Made by a program: the position numbers and the translations under genes
Origin: Clostridiales bacterium
GTDB taxonomy: Bacteria > Bacillota > Clostridia > Oscillospirales > Acutalibacteraceae
NCBI GenBank assembly: GCA_012524025.1
Contig: JAAYSC010000081.1
Span: 1 to 38,372, forward strand
Length of the DNA stretch: 38,372 bases
Direction of reading: 5' to 3'
Notes under the pieces: model-generated
Databases searched by the model: none
What the model was told of the DNA's origin: nothing
The model's input: only the letters and a program-made list of their open reading frames with translations
Shown: positions 9,381 to 18,160 of the stretch, one piece after another
Position numbering within the stretch: position 1 is the first letter of the stretch
Layout of the letters: each line of letters starts with the position of its first letter

Positions 9381-10562
9381 ATGGATTTTTTTACAGATGT
9401 TGTCAGATTTCTTAATCGACTGGGCTTGCTAAAGCGAGTGGTTCCGCTGATCACGGCCCTTTCAATGGTATTCACACTTTTTGCGGGCCTTGGCCTGGAA
9501 GTTCCCGAACTTGAAGAGGTCAAAAACATAATCTTCATGATCGGTGACGGCATGGGTGAAAACCATCTTGAATGGACCAAACAGGAATTAGGAATCGATT
9601 TGGTCATGGAAACCATGCCCTTGAGGGGGCAATCCAAAACCCGCTCTTTCAGCGACTCGGTAACAGACAGCGCCGCAGGTGCAACCGCTTTGGCCTGTGG
9701 TGTCAGAACCATCAACGGCGGCCTGGGTGTCTATCCCTATGATATGTTCGATATTGTAGGCCACCCCGTAAGTTTGACCGAATTAGCTATTGAAAAAGGT
9801 ATGAAAACCGGTATTGTCGTAACCGATTCCAACACCGGCGCTACCCCTTCCGGCTTTTCCGTGCACACAAGTGCCCGCGGCAATTCCGAAGATATAGCTG
9901 CCCAACAGATTAATTCAGACATTGACTTGATTTGGGGCTATGCCAGCTCACAAACCAAGCGTGAGGATGTTGAAGCGGCCGGCTTCGAATATGTCGACAG
10001 TTTAAGCCAAATGGAGGCTTTAGAGCCCGGCAGCAGAAGTTTTGGGCAATTTAACCCCGATCAATTATGGAGAGACCAAACCCAAGACGATACACCTACC
10101 CTGTCTGAAATGACCGAAAAAGCTCTTGAATTGTTGGATAATGACGATGGCTTCTTCATCATGATAGAGGGTGCTCATATCGACAAGTTCTCACACGGTA
10201 ACGATAAAGAGAACATGATGATGACCACCAAAGAATTTGACAAGTCCATCGGTATTGCCCTTGATTTTGCAAAAAATGACGGCGACACCCTGGTTATTGT
10301 CACCGCCGACCATGAGACCGGGGCCATAAAACCCAACAAGGAAGGGGTTTACGAGTTCACCTCGGGTTCTCATTCATCGGCCAATGTTCCACTTTTCGTA
10401 TACGGAGCAGATAATTTCATAGAGCAAGGTGAAGCCATTAAGAACACGGATGTTGCTATCCGGACTGCAATTGCCATGGGCTTTACTTTGGAAGACTTCC
10501 CCCGTATGGCACCGCCGGTCACACAACCCGCCGCCAAGCGCAGGCTTTTGGCAGCTGCCTAA
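9381..10562 (+). CDS. membrane-anchored or secreted alkaline phosphatase (PhoA family)
   Basis: This 393-residue phosphomonoesterase has an N-terminal hydrophobic stretch (about 16-40, RVVPLITALSMVFTLFAG) that acts as signal or anchor. Metal and catalytic residues of the PhoA family are seen: FMIGDGMG (Asp56 region), nucleophile Ser97 in TDSAAGATAL, EGAHIDKFSH with Glu-Asp-His spaced 5 and 4 as in E. coli PhoA, TADHETG (Asp-His), and GSHSSANVPLF (last His). It would release phosphate outside the membrane. The ATG at 9381 is chosen for AAGGAGG at 9366-9372; a start at 9354 would precede the ribosome site. The C-terminus AAKRRLLAAA is unusual. Its own promoter and terminator make it monocistronic; substrates are unknown. 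Confidence 0.93.
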   Translation: MDFFTDVVRFLNRLGLLKRVVPLITALSMVFTLFAGLGLEVPELEEVKNIIFMIGDGMGENHLEWTKQELGIDLVMETMPLRGQSKTRSFSDSVTDSAAGATALACGVRTINGGLGVYPYDMFDIVGHPVSLTELAIEKGMKTGIVVTDSNTGATPSGFSVHTSARGNSEDIAAQQINSDIDLIWGYASSQTKREDVEAAGFEYVDSLSQMEALEPGSRSFGQFNPDQLWRDQTQDDTPTLSEMTEKALELLDNDDGFFIMIEGAHIDKFSHGNDKENMMMTTKEFDKSIGIALDFAKNDGDTLVIVTADHETGAIKPNKEGVYEFTSGSHSSANVPLFVYGADNFIEQGEAIKNTDVAIRTAIAMGFTLEDFPRMAPPVTQPAAKRRLLAAA

Positions 10563-10579
10563 TAGTTGATTTCACATCC

Positions 10580-10617
10580 GACCCGAGCCCTCAAAAGGGT
10601 TCGGGTCTTGCTTTTTC
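10580..10617 (+). terminator. rho-independent terminator after alkaline phosphatase
   Basis: GACCCGAGCCC (10580-10590) pairs with GGGTTCGGGTC (10597-10607), with one G-T wobble and a 6-base loop. It is followed by TTGCTTTTTCTTG. Confidence 0.85.
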
Positions 10618-10693
10618 TTGAGTTATGTCGAGCTGTTTGCTATATTTATATAAGAAGTTAAGTTTTTGCAATAAAAGCGGGAAGGAATTTGAG

Positions 10694-12799
10694 ATGAAGT
10701 TTTTTTTGTTAGCCCTTGCTCTTATTTTTATTCTTTTATTTTTTTGGGTGCTCATAGACATTCTTATAGCACTGACCAAAAAGCCCATACCCGATCTTCC
10801 TAAAGAAAGCCCGGACCAGTCGGGTCTCAATGTTCTTTACGGTCTTTTTGACAACCCCTCCGCCATCCCCCAAAAGCTTATCATTGATGAAGAATTTATT
10901 GCACAGGCATTGAAACCTACCTTGGATTACATTGATGCCCGTTATGATTGTGCAGATTTTTCAATGATGTTTCTGATTAGATTTTATTTGGAGTTTAAAG
11001 AGAAGCTGCCAAAGCAAAATGCTTTGAGAATAAAAGAAACCATTTTAAACTTTAAATATTGGATGGATGAGCCCGGTTCTGACAGCATGTGCTATTGGTC
11101 TGAAAACCATCAAATAATCTTTGCGGTTTGTGAATATTTGGCCGGCCAAGAGTGGCCTCATGAAGTTTTTACAAACTCCGGCTTGAGCGGCAAAGAGCAC
11201 AAGGCCAAGGCCCATGAACGCATTAAGGTTTGGATAGAACAAAGATATAATTTCGGCTTTTCGGAATGGTATTCCAACAATTACTATCCCGAAGATATTG
11301 CCCCCATGTCAAATTTCATTGAATTTGCACAAGACAAAGAAACTGTTGAAAAAATGAAAATAGTCTTCGACCTCTTGTGGCTTGATGTTGCGACCCACTG
11401 TGTTAACGGGACTTTTGTGGCTTCAAGCAGTAGGATGTATGCCAACAACAAGGCCTCCGATATGTGCGGCAATTCTATTAAAAGTGAAATGAAGGCCGTT
11501 TGGGAAGCGGCCGATATGCGAGCTTTGGAAGATGAGGCCCCACCTTCAAGACACACAATAGCAGGTCAAGAAGTTGTGATTGGCCTATGTGGACGCATGG
11601 CTCGTAATTTTGTGGCCATGTATGACAAGGGCCTTTACAAGGTGCCGCAAGTAATTAAAGAAATCGGCAAAGATAAGTCTGCCACGGTAATCAAGGCCTC
11701 TTCCGGGTTTTCGGTGCAAGACTTAAAAGAAGAGGGTCTTATAGGCTTGGAAGACAAGCAGATCATGGCACAGCTTGGTGCCGAAACATTCACCAACGCC
11801 GAAGTTATAGAAAACACCATGAATTATATCAGCCAAAACAAGATGTTGCGCAATCAGTTTGTAAACCCCTTTAGGTATTTTGACATTAAGTTGCTGCGTC
11901 TATTAAAAATTCCAAAAGCTATAAGTCGCCGCTTTACTTTAATGACCAACGGCATTGCCTTGGGCCGCGGTAATGTTTATTTTTACCGTACACCCCATTA
12001 TTCGCTCAGCACTGCCATGGCCTTGGATGTTGACTCTTGCGGTGCACAAGGCCATATTTGGACCGCTAACATAGCACCCGACCTTTGCCTTTTCACAACC
12101 CACCCATCACGCGATGACGCAGACGATAAAAAGCATAAGGAATCACCGGGGTATTGGGTGGGGAACGGACGCCAACCCATGAGTGTGCAAGAAGAAAATA
12201 TTAATATCAGCATTTATAAAATTCCAAAGAAAAAAAGATTGCTTGAATTCTTTATAGCGGACATTACACATGCTTATGTACCCATGGACAAGTATGACTC
12301 TTTAGAAATTGAAGGCAACAGGGTTTTTGGACGCAGGGGAAAAGTTTTTGTGGCAATGACCGCAAGCGGCCCTTTAGAGTACAGGCCCTATGACCCTGCC
12401 GGTGCCGCCGCCTTGATGAATTGCCAACCGCTTGCCCAAACAAAGTCAGAGGCCGAAAAGAAAAAATTCGATTTGGTCTTGCAAGGCGGTGAATACCATG
12501 CCTATGTCACCGAGCTTTCCGATTCGGACAGGGAGAGCTTTGAAGACTTTAAGGATCGTATTCTATCTAATCCGCTCAAGTTTGAAGGATCTCGAGTTTA
12601 CTACGAGTCAGGCGGTAAAAAGCTTGATTTATCTTATGACCATAAGTTTTTCCTGGACGGGGTTGAACAAAACTTAAACTACGAACGCTTTGACAGTACC
12701 TATTGCCTGGCATCTCGCAAGGATAAAGAAATTTTTATAGAGTATGCCGGGCACAGCTTAAGATTAGACTTGGACAAAACAAAAAGAGAAATTATTTAG
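10694..12799 (+). CDS. membrane-anchored protein of unknown function, toroid/lyase-like architecture
   Basis: This 701-residue protein has an N-terminal transmembrane anchor (about 3-27) and a large extracellular part. The first half is Trp/Tyr-rich and helical, with conserved-looking blocks YWMDEPGSDSMCYWSENHQI (about 122-141) and FGFSEWYSNNYYPEDIAPMS (about 187-206). The second half looks beta-rich and includes a His-containing block YRTPHYSLSTAMALDVDSCG. An (alpha/alpha) toroid plus beta-sandwich, as in polysaccharide lyases and heparinase-like enzymes, fits this look and the neighbouring PL8 lyase operon, but I do not recognise the family and assign no reaction. The ATG at 10694 follows GGAAGGA; an upstream ATG at 10625 lacks a ribosome site. 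No clear promoter is visible after the phosphatase terminator. Confidence 0.8.
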   Translation: MKFFLLALALIFILLFFWVLIDILIALTKKPIPDLPKESPDQSGLNVLYGLFDNPSAIPQKLIIDEEFIAQALKPTLDYIDARYDCADFSMMFLIRFYLEFKEKLPKQNALRIKETILNFKYWMDEPGSDSMCYWSENHQIIFAVCEYLAGQEWPHEVFTNSGLSGKEHKAKAHERIKVWIEQRYNFGFSEWYSNNYYPEDIAPMSNFIEFAQDKETVEKMKIVFDLLWLDVATHCVNGTFVASSSRMYANNKASDMCGNSIKSEMKAVWEAADMRALEDEAPPSRHTIAGQEVVIGLCGRMARNFVAMYDKGLYKVPQVIKEIGKDKSATVIKASSGFSVQDLKEEGLIGLEDKQIMAQLGAETFTNAEVIENTMNYISQNKMLRNQFVNPFRYFDIKLLRLLKIPKAISRRFTLMTNGIALGRGNVYFYRTPHYSLSTAMALDVDSCGAQGHIWTANIAPDLCLFTTHPSRDDADDKKHKESPGYWVGNGRQPMSVQEENINISIYKIPKKKRLLEFFIADITHAYVPMDKYDSLEIEGNRVFGRRGKVFVAMTASGPLEYRPYDPAGAAALMNCQPLAQTKSEAEKKKFDLVLQGGEYHAYVTELSDSDRESFEDFKDRILSNPLKFEGSRVYYESGGKKLDLSYDHKFFLDGVEQNLNYERFDSTYCLASRKDKEIFIEYAGHSLRLDLDKTKREII

Positions 12800-12812
12800 A
12801 TCATATTAAATC

Positions 12813-12850
12813 TTTCAGCCCCTCTTGCGTATCGGCAAGGGGGGCTGAAA
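12813..12850. terminator. bidirectional terminator between convergent genes
   Basis: A 16-bp stem, TTTCAGCCCCTCTTGC (12813-12828) with GCAAGGGGGGCTGAAA (12835-12850), has one T-G wobble and a 6-base loop. T-rich sequence TTTATTTAAT follows on the plus strand and GATTTAATAT on the minus strand. It ends both the unknown-function gene and the lyase operon. Confidence 0.8.
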
Positions 12851-12865
12851 TTTATTTAATCTATT

Positions 12866-14341
12866 TTATTCTTGTTCTTCTTTCAGTCTTTCATCCGACT
12901 CTTCCATGGCCATTAGTTTGCGCCTTTCAAAAAGCTCTTCATACATCCGCTCTTTCTTTTCCCCGGTTAAGTTGTAAAAAAGTTTGGGTAAAAAGCCTAA
13001 ACTTCCGGTCACGACGGGCAAGAGAACACTCATGGCAAAAAGACCGTACTTGGTCGAATCCGACTGCTTGCCAAAGCCCAAGTTCAAGTCATAACCTATC
13101 AGTTTAAGAAGGGCGGACTGGAAGCTGCTTGTTACATTTCGAACCAACTTTACAAAAAAGCTCTTGGCTGCCGCAGTCATACCTTCCGTTCTGTAACCGT
13201 TTTTCCATTCGCAATAATCCATGGACTCATTGAACATCTCTTTGGGTATTACTTTCTTGACCCCCCAGGTTGAAAGCCAAAGCCCCTCTTTTATCATCAT
13301 AAAGGGAACCATAAATTTCGCCTTACGATACATACCGTTGGGCCCCCTCCCCCCGATTGAGCCGAAAAGAAAGACAAGTATGGCCAAAAAGTCACCAAAG
13401 TGGGCTCCGAATATCCATAAGGTTCTTGTTGAAAACTTTCGACGGGCCCAGGGCACATATATAAAACTGACAAAAGACATGGGTGCGCCCAAAATGCGAA
13501 CAACATTTTTAATTGAGGCAGAACCCAGGACATCGATATAATAATTGTCCATCCCGGCAGTCATGGAAAAAGCACCGAAAAAGTCCGAAAGCATTATCAA
13601 TAACATGGGGCGGTTGCTGATGATGGAGCGAAGACCTTCGCGAATGCTGGGCCGCTCTTCCGACTGCATTACCCTCTCTTTAGAAACCACAAAAAAGAAC
13701 ATGGCCATAAGTGCGGAAACAATCGTGGTCGACACACCCATGGTTACATAGACACTGCGCATGGGTACCTTGAAAACCCCGTGGTTTACAAGATCAATCA
13801 GCACACCCATAGAGATTTCGGGAATATTTTCCCAAATTTGCGATAAGACCTCTGCCTTGGTTATCAAGGAAAAACGCTCACGCGGGGCAGGTGTTATGGT
13901 GGACAAGAGACCGGCTTCCGATATGGCGCGGAAGGTGTCGCCCCCCTCTCTTGTCAAGGCAAGTATAAGCCAATAAACAAACTTGCTCATGTCTTTTGGG
14001 TCCGACCCAAAAAAGAGCGGTGCCATCCAAAAAAGGCAAGTGCCGATTGCCGCCGGAACGGCAAAGGCTATCAGGTAGGGGCGAAATTTACCCCATCTGG
14101 TTCGCGTTTTATCGACTATTACACCGATAAAAGTATCATTTACAACATCCCAAATCCCATTTATAAAACCTATCAGGGTTAATAAATAAAGGTCAATTTT
14201 TAAAACATCCAAGACAAACCGGGTTGTGTAAGCATTGATGTTAAAGCTTTTTGATGAATCAAAAAGCACATAGGCGACAGTTTCAACACTGCCTACATAT
14301 TTCCTATCCTGCAAGTACAGAGCCTTACCCGCTTCTTGCAA
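12866..14341 (-). CDS. GPH-family sugar:cation symporter (MFS), second copy in the operon
   Basis: This 491-residue polytopic membrane protein belongs to the glycoside-pentoside-hexuronide:cation symporter family (MelB type). The loop-2 signature DTFIGVIVDKTRTRWGKFRPYL and the preceding Asp-rich GIWDVVND helix are clear, followed by many hydrophobic segments and a charged cytoplasmic C-terminus rich in Glu and Arg. It probably imports oligosaccharides released by the upstream lyase. The start is TTG at 14341 with GGAGG seven bases upstream; it begins 15 bases after the lyase stop. It is clearly diverged from the other GPH gene (16673-18127), so it may take a different product. It is the last gene of the operon. 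Confidence 0.9.
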   Translation of the reverse strand: MQEAGKALYLQDRKYVGSVETVAYVLFDSSKSFNINAYTTRFVLDVLKIDLYLLTLIGFINGIWDVVNDTFIGVIVDKTRTRWGKFRPYLIAFAVPAAIGTCLFWMAPLFFGSDPKDMSKFVYWLILALTREGGDTFRAISEAGLLSTITPAPRERFSLITKAEVLSQIWENIPEISMGVLIDLVNHGVFKVPMRSVYVTMGVSTTIVSALMAMFFFVVSKERVMQSEERPSIREGLRSIISNRPMLLIMLSDFFGAFSMTAGMDNYYIDVLGSASIKNVVRILGAPMSFVSFIYVPWARRKFSTRTLWIFGAHFGDFLAILVFLFGSIGGRGPNGMYRKAKFMVPFMMIKEGLWLSTWGVKKVIPKEMFNESMDYCEWKNGYRTEGMTAAAKSFFVKLVRNVTSSFQSALLKLIGYDLNLGFGKQSDSTKYGLFAMSVLLPVVTGSLGFLPKLFYNLTGEKKERMYEELFERRKLMAMEESDERLKEEQE

Positions 14342-14356
14342 ACCGTCCCCTCCTTT

Positions 14357-16657
14357 TTAGTTCAAATCTTTATTTTTAAATTCAATAAGACTTGCGCGAC
14401 CGCTTTTGTCATTTGTACGAACATGTATATTATAACTCTTGCCCAAGTCGACACAGCTGATATTTTCATCTGCCCGGGATAATTCGAGCCCTTCTTTTGC
14501 TAAATTGATTTTTATTCCATATAGTTTTTGAGCGGGGTCACAAAGGCTGATTGCCAAGCCGTCACTGTTTTCTCGCATGATAATTATACAGGGTTTGTTT
14601 GTGCTTATGTTTTCGAAACTTCCCTTTTCGTGGAAGACAAAAGCTTTTATCCCCAAATGTTTTTCATGAACCGCTTGCAATTTCTCATTGTTTGCTAAAA
14701 TTTCAATGTCGGGGTCAGCGGCATATTTTGCAAGATCTGTTTGATTCTTATTTGGTAATATGGTGTAGGCATAGGTAGCTTTCTTAAATTTTCGGCCGTG
14801 ATTTATCCAAAGCTCTAAAAAATCTTGTTTGTTGCTGACTCGCCTAAAATTAAGCTCGCTTTCCTGGGGGAAATATATGCCGCCGTAAGAAGGTATAAAG
14901 AGAGTTTTTAAGCCTTGAAAGCTGCCCGAATCCCCCTTTGCCTCTTGGCCGTCAACAAGAAAAGGCTGCTCAAAATCAAGCTTTCTGTTCTCGACTATTG
15001 TTTGGACCCCATACTCGTCCGAGCAATTTATGTCACTGCCCAAGGCCACAATTTCATCATCAAATATAAACCAAGCTTTTTTTGCCTTGAGGTCTGTCTT
15101 GAAATCCCCGTTTACACCCGAAAGTTGCATAGCGGCCACACCAAAATCATCAAGGGTTAGGGAGCCGACAAAGTCGGTTTTGGGTAAAATATTTAAGACA
15201 AGGTTTCTCTCTTGCCTGGGTCTGTCTGTAACGGTTGTACCGGGCAGGCGATAAAAGTTAACATTGTGCCAGTAGTCCTGGTTGAAGTCATAGGGCGAAT
15301 TTTGTATATAGAGCATGCCGTCGCCCGTATACCAACCCTTCATGTTTTCATCGTTTATGGCCTCATATTTTGCTATCCGTTTTGAAGCCATGGATATACC
15401 CACGCTGTAGTCCGGGGTGATTTTTGAAAACCTGTCCATCTTGGGGAAGGCCTTTGCGATTGTGGGGGCGGGCATGGTTTCTATGCTTTGATCTTCCGCT
15501 ATAGCCTTGAAAAGGCAGTAATCATAAATACTTGAAGCCCCATTGTAGCGTTCCTCGTTTTCGGCATAATAATATTTGACGGCGCTCTTAATCTTTTTAG
15601 AGCTCTCTTCGTCGGCATAGCCAGCTATCCTGGACATACCGATAACTGCCCCATAACCTATTGAGAGGTCATCGGTGTTTCTGACTATGTTACGCCCCCT
15701 TACCATACCGGGCAAGCTCCCCTTATACATCAGGGGCATGAAAGATTCTGTGGCCCAATCAACTTGAATGGCTATTTTTTCGGGTAAAAGTGCAAAATAG
15801 GTGGTGTCCAGGGCGGAAATAACTTTTGAAAGGGCGTCCAACATAATGGTACCGTAGCCGCCCTGATAGGCTATATTAATGTGCATAACATAAGAGCCGT
15901 CTGTATAAAAACCGTCACCGTCTTTGACATAGGCAAAAACTTCATTTAACTTTTCGCGCGATTTGAAAAGCCTTTCACCGTTTTCTTGCAAGGCCGCCGC
16001 TGCGGTTGTGATATAGGCCGCATCCACAAGATTGGCAGAGGTTCTTTGGGGTAAGGGCACAAAATAATTAACGGCGTAAAGATATTTGTCTACCTGCGCA
16101 CGGGATAAATCTTCTTCCAGAAGAATCAATATACCTACCAGCCGCATGGGACTGCCTATCTGCCAGTCCCACCAGTTGTCAAAGGCTTTTAGGGAACTTA
16201 CATCAAAACCGTAATAGGTCGCATGCATGGTGTCAAGCACATAGAGGATATCGTCAAACAAGGCTTGGTTCTTGTAGGTTGAGGCCAAGGGGCAGCCGTA
16301 TGCCATGGCCATATCAAGCGCTTTTGAATATACATCTGATATTTGGGCGGATCTTTCCACTTCTTCTTTGCCCAGCCACGGAATGAGCCCGTCTTTTTTT
16401 AAGGCACCTTGTTGGGCAAGGCCTCTTGTTGCCAGGCTTTGTGCCTTACTAACAATTATGGGATCATTGGGGTCGGCATCATCCGGCCCCACTAAAATCT
16501 GCCTATAAGTGCTTTTAACATGCTCAAAATCTGACTGCCTGACCTTAGATCTGTCATATTGATCCTTGATTACCAAAGAGCATATGGTTGAAATCAAGGC
16601 AAGCAAAACAGCCAAGGCTTGCCTAAACAAATATTTAATCACAGTAGCTTGAGACAT
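14357..16657 (-). CDS. membrane-anchored polysaccharide lyase family 8 (hyaluronate/chondroitin/xanthan lyase type)
   Basis: This 766-residue protein has an uncleaved-looking N-terminal transmembrane segment (about 10-30). PL8 hallmarks follow in order: NWWDWQIGSPMRL (161-173), TSANLVDAAY (Asn209), YTDGSYVMHINIAYQGGYG (His259, Tyr268), RGRNIVR (about 320-326) and NFYRLPGTTV. The Asn-His-Tyr spacing of 50 and 9 equals that of pneumococcal hyaluronate lyase (Asn349, His399, Tyr408), so the beta-elimination machinery is intact. It cleaves a uronic-acid polysaccharide into unsaturated oligosaccharides outside the cell; hyaluronan, chondroitin and xanthan cannot be told apart by sequence here. The ATG at 16657 follows AGGAG. 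It sits between two GPH transporters, 15 bases from each. Confidence 0.93.
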   Translation of the reverse strand: MSQATVIKYLFRQALAVLLALISTICSLVIKDQYDRSKVRQSDFEHVKSTYRQILVGPDDADPNDPIIVSKAQSLATRGLAQQGALKKDGLIPWLGKEEVERSAQISDVYSKALDMAMAYGCPLASTYKNQALFDDILYVLDTMHATYYGFDVSSLKAFDNWWDWQIGSPMRLVGILILLEEDLSRAQVDKYLYAVNYFVPLPQRTSANLVDAAYITTAAAALQENGERLFKSREKLNEVFAYVKDGDGFYTDGSYVMHINIAYQGGYGTIMLDALSKVISALDTTYFALLPEKIAIQVDWATESFMPLMYKGSLPGMVRGRNIVRNTDDLSIGYGAVIGMSRIAGYADEESSKKIKSAVKYYYAENEERYNGASSIYDYCLFKAIAEDQSIETMPAPTIAKAFPKMDRFSKITPDYSVGISMASKRIAKYEAINDENMKGWYTGDGMLYIQNSPYDFNQDYWHNVNFYRLPGTTVTDRPRQERNLVLNILPKTDFVGSLTLDDFGVAAMQLSGVNGDFKTDLKAKKAWFIFDDEIVALGSDINCSDEYGVQTIVENRKLDFEQPFLVDGQEAKGDSGSFQGLKTLFIPSYGGIYFPQESELNFRRVSNKQDFLELWINHGRKFKKATYAYTILPNKNQTDLAKYAADPDIEILANNEKLQAVHEKHLGIKAFVFHEKGSFENISTNKPCIIIMRENSDGLAISLCDPAQKLYGIKINLAKEGLELSRADENISCVDLGKSYNIHVRTNDKSGRASLIEFKNKDLN

Positions 16658-16672
16658 AGAGATCTCCTTTCC

Positions 16673-18127
16673 TTACAGGGCTTCGCCCTCTTCCGATTCG
16701 GAGCTTTGCCCTAACCTTGCTCTTCTTTCAATTATTTCACGGTGTGCCCTTTGCCTTTCTTCACCTACAAAACTGTAATGGCGCATGGGGATAATACTGA
16801 TAAGCCAGCCCAGGGCCGGAAGTAGGGTTATTAAAAATATAAGCCCTTTTATAGCTTTTGCCGACTGTGCTTGGGGAAGCAACTCGCCGGCGACTTCCAA
16901 GGGTTGGGCAAAGCCTATTATAATCAGCATTAAGGATACTGCGCTTGTCTGCAAGGCAGTCATAGTTTTATTCATAAGTGTTTGGAAAGACACGGTAACC
17001 CCCTCGGTCCGTCTACCCGTCTTCCATTCAACATAATCCACACTGTCGGCAATCATGGAATAGTTTACATTTGCGACAACACCGTAAGGCAAGCCGCAGA
17101 TGAAAAGTGTTATGAAGACACTAAAGAATGTTTTTGGCAAGAAAAACAAGGCCAGGCTGGCAAGTGCACCGATAGTTGCAAAATAATAGTAGATTTGCTT
17201 GTAATTTATTTTTTCACAAATCTTCGGTGTTAATATCATACCTATATAGCCGCTTATGCCCCAGCCTGCGACTAAAGCTGTATTTAAAGCCGCCCCATTG
17301 AGGGTAATGCTTTTTCCGAAAAAGGTCAGAGTTTGCTCACCTAAAACATAAACCGCAATATACATACCGGCCACAACGGGTATGGCCCGCATAAAGCCCA
17401 ACACATTGGCACTGACAACATAGCGCAAGGGCTTATTAATTTTCAAATAAGAAAGGCATTCACGCAGGGTCGGTGATTTGTCTTTGCTTTGGCTGCGCTC
17501 TTCCGTCCCGAAAAAAGCAAGTGTGAAAAGTGCCCCGCCAAACAAGCCGATTGCCGCACCGGCATAAGTGTAGGCCTTTTTGTCCCCAAATAAACCGACA
17601 GAAAGTGGCACAATAACCATAGGCAAAACACCGCCTATGGAATGGACCAAGCGCGAAGTTGAAATAAAGGAAATGCGCTCTTTTGGGTTTGGCGTCATGG
17701 CAGAGGCCAGGCCCCAGAAGGGCACATCACAGATGGTATAGACCATGCCCCAAAGTATATAGGTTATGTAAGCATAGACTATGCGGCCGGTTTGCCCCAG
17801 GCCCGTGGGCACAATAAACAAGGCCGCCGTACTCAAGGCCAAGGGTAGAGCGGAAAAAATTATATAGGGGCGCATTTTGCCCCATTTGCTTCTGGTTTTA
17901 TCAACTATGGTACCCATGATAGGGTCATTGGCGGCATCCCAAAAACGGGCAACCAACATTAAAATCCCTGCCGGAGCAGCCCCTATCAAAAAAATGTCCG
18001 TATAAAAGTAGAGGATATAAGAGTTTACAAAGCCGATAATAAGGTTTTGCCCGAAGCCCGCAAAAGCAAAGGAAAACTTGTTTAGCCCCGTTAGGTAGGT
18101 TTTGTCTAAATCATTAGTTTTGTTCAA
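16673..18127 (-). CDS. GPH-family sugar:cation symporter (MFS)
   Basis: This 484-residue MelB-type permease has the family signature NDPIMGTIVDKTRSKWGKMRPYI after helix 2, about 12 hydrophobic helices and a second-half repeat segment DSVDYVEWKTGRRTEGVTVS typical of GPH proteins. The C-terminus is short and acidic. It likely couples H+ or Na+ to uptake of lyase products or related glycosides. The start is TTG at 18127 with GAGG eight bases upstream. It lies 33 bases after the mutase stop and 15 bases before the lyase start, in one operon. Confidence 0.93.
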   Translation of the reverse strand: MNKTNDLDKTYLTGLNKFSFAFAGFGQNLIIGFVNSYILYFYTDIFLIGAAPAGILMLVARFWDAANDPIMGTIVDKTRSKWGKMRPYIIFSALPLALSTAALFIVPTGLGQTGRIVYAYITYILWGMVYTICDVPFWGLASAMTPNPKERISFISTSRLVHSIGGVLPMVIVPLSVGLFGDKKAYTYAGAAIGLFGGALFTLAFFGTEERSQSKDKSPTLRECLSYLKINKPLRYVVSANVLGFMRAIPVVAGMYIAVYVLGEQTLTFFGKSITLNGAALNTALVAGWGISGYIGMILTPKICEKINYKQIYYYFATIGALASLALFFLPKTFFSVFITLFICGLPYGVVANVNYSMIADSVDYVEWKTGRRTEGVTVSFQTLMNKTMTALQTSAVSLMLIIIGFAQPLEVAGELLPQAQSAKAIKGLIFLITLLPALGWLISIIPMRHYSFVGEERQRAHREIIERRARLGQSSESEEGEAL

Positions 18128-18160
18128 TACAATAACCTCAACTTTCTACAAAATAAAATT

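Noticed and set aside
16673-18127. The two GPH transporters considered as a recent gene duplication
   Set aside because: Outside the family signature their sequences are clearly diverged, so they are old paralogues or separately acquired.
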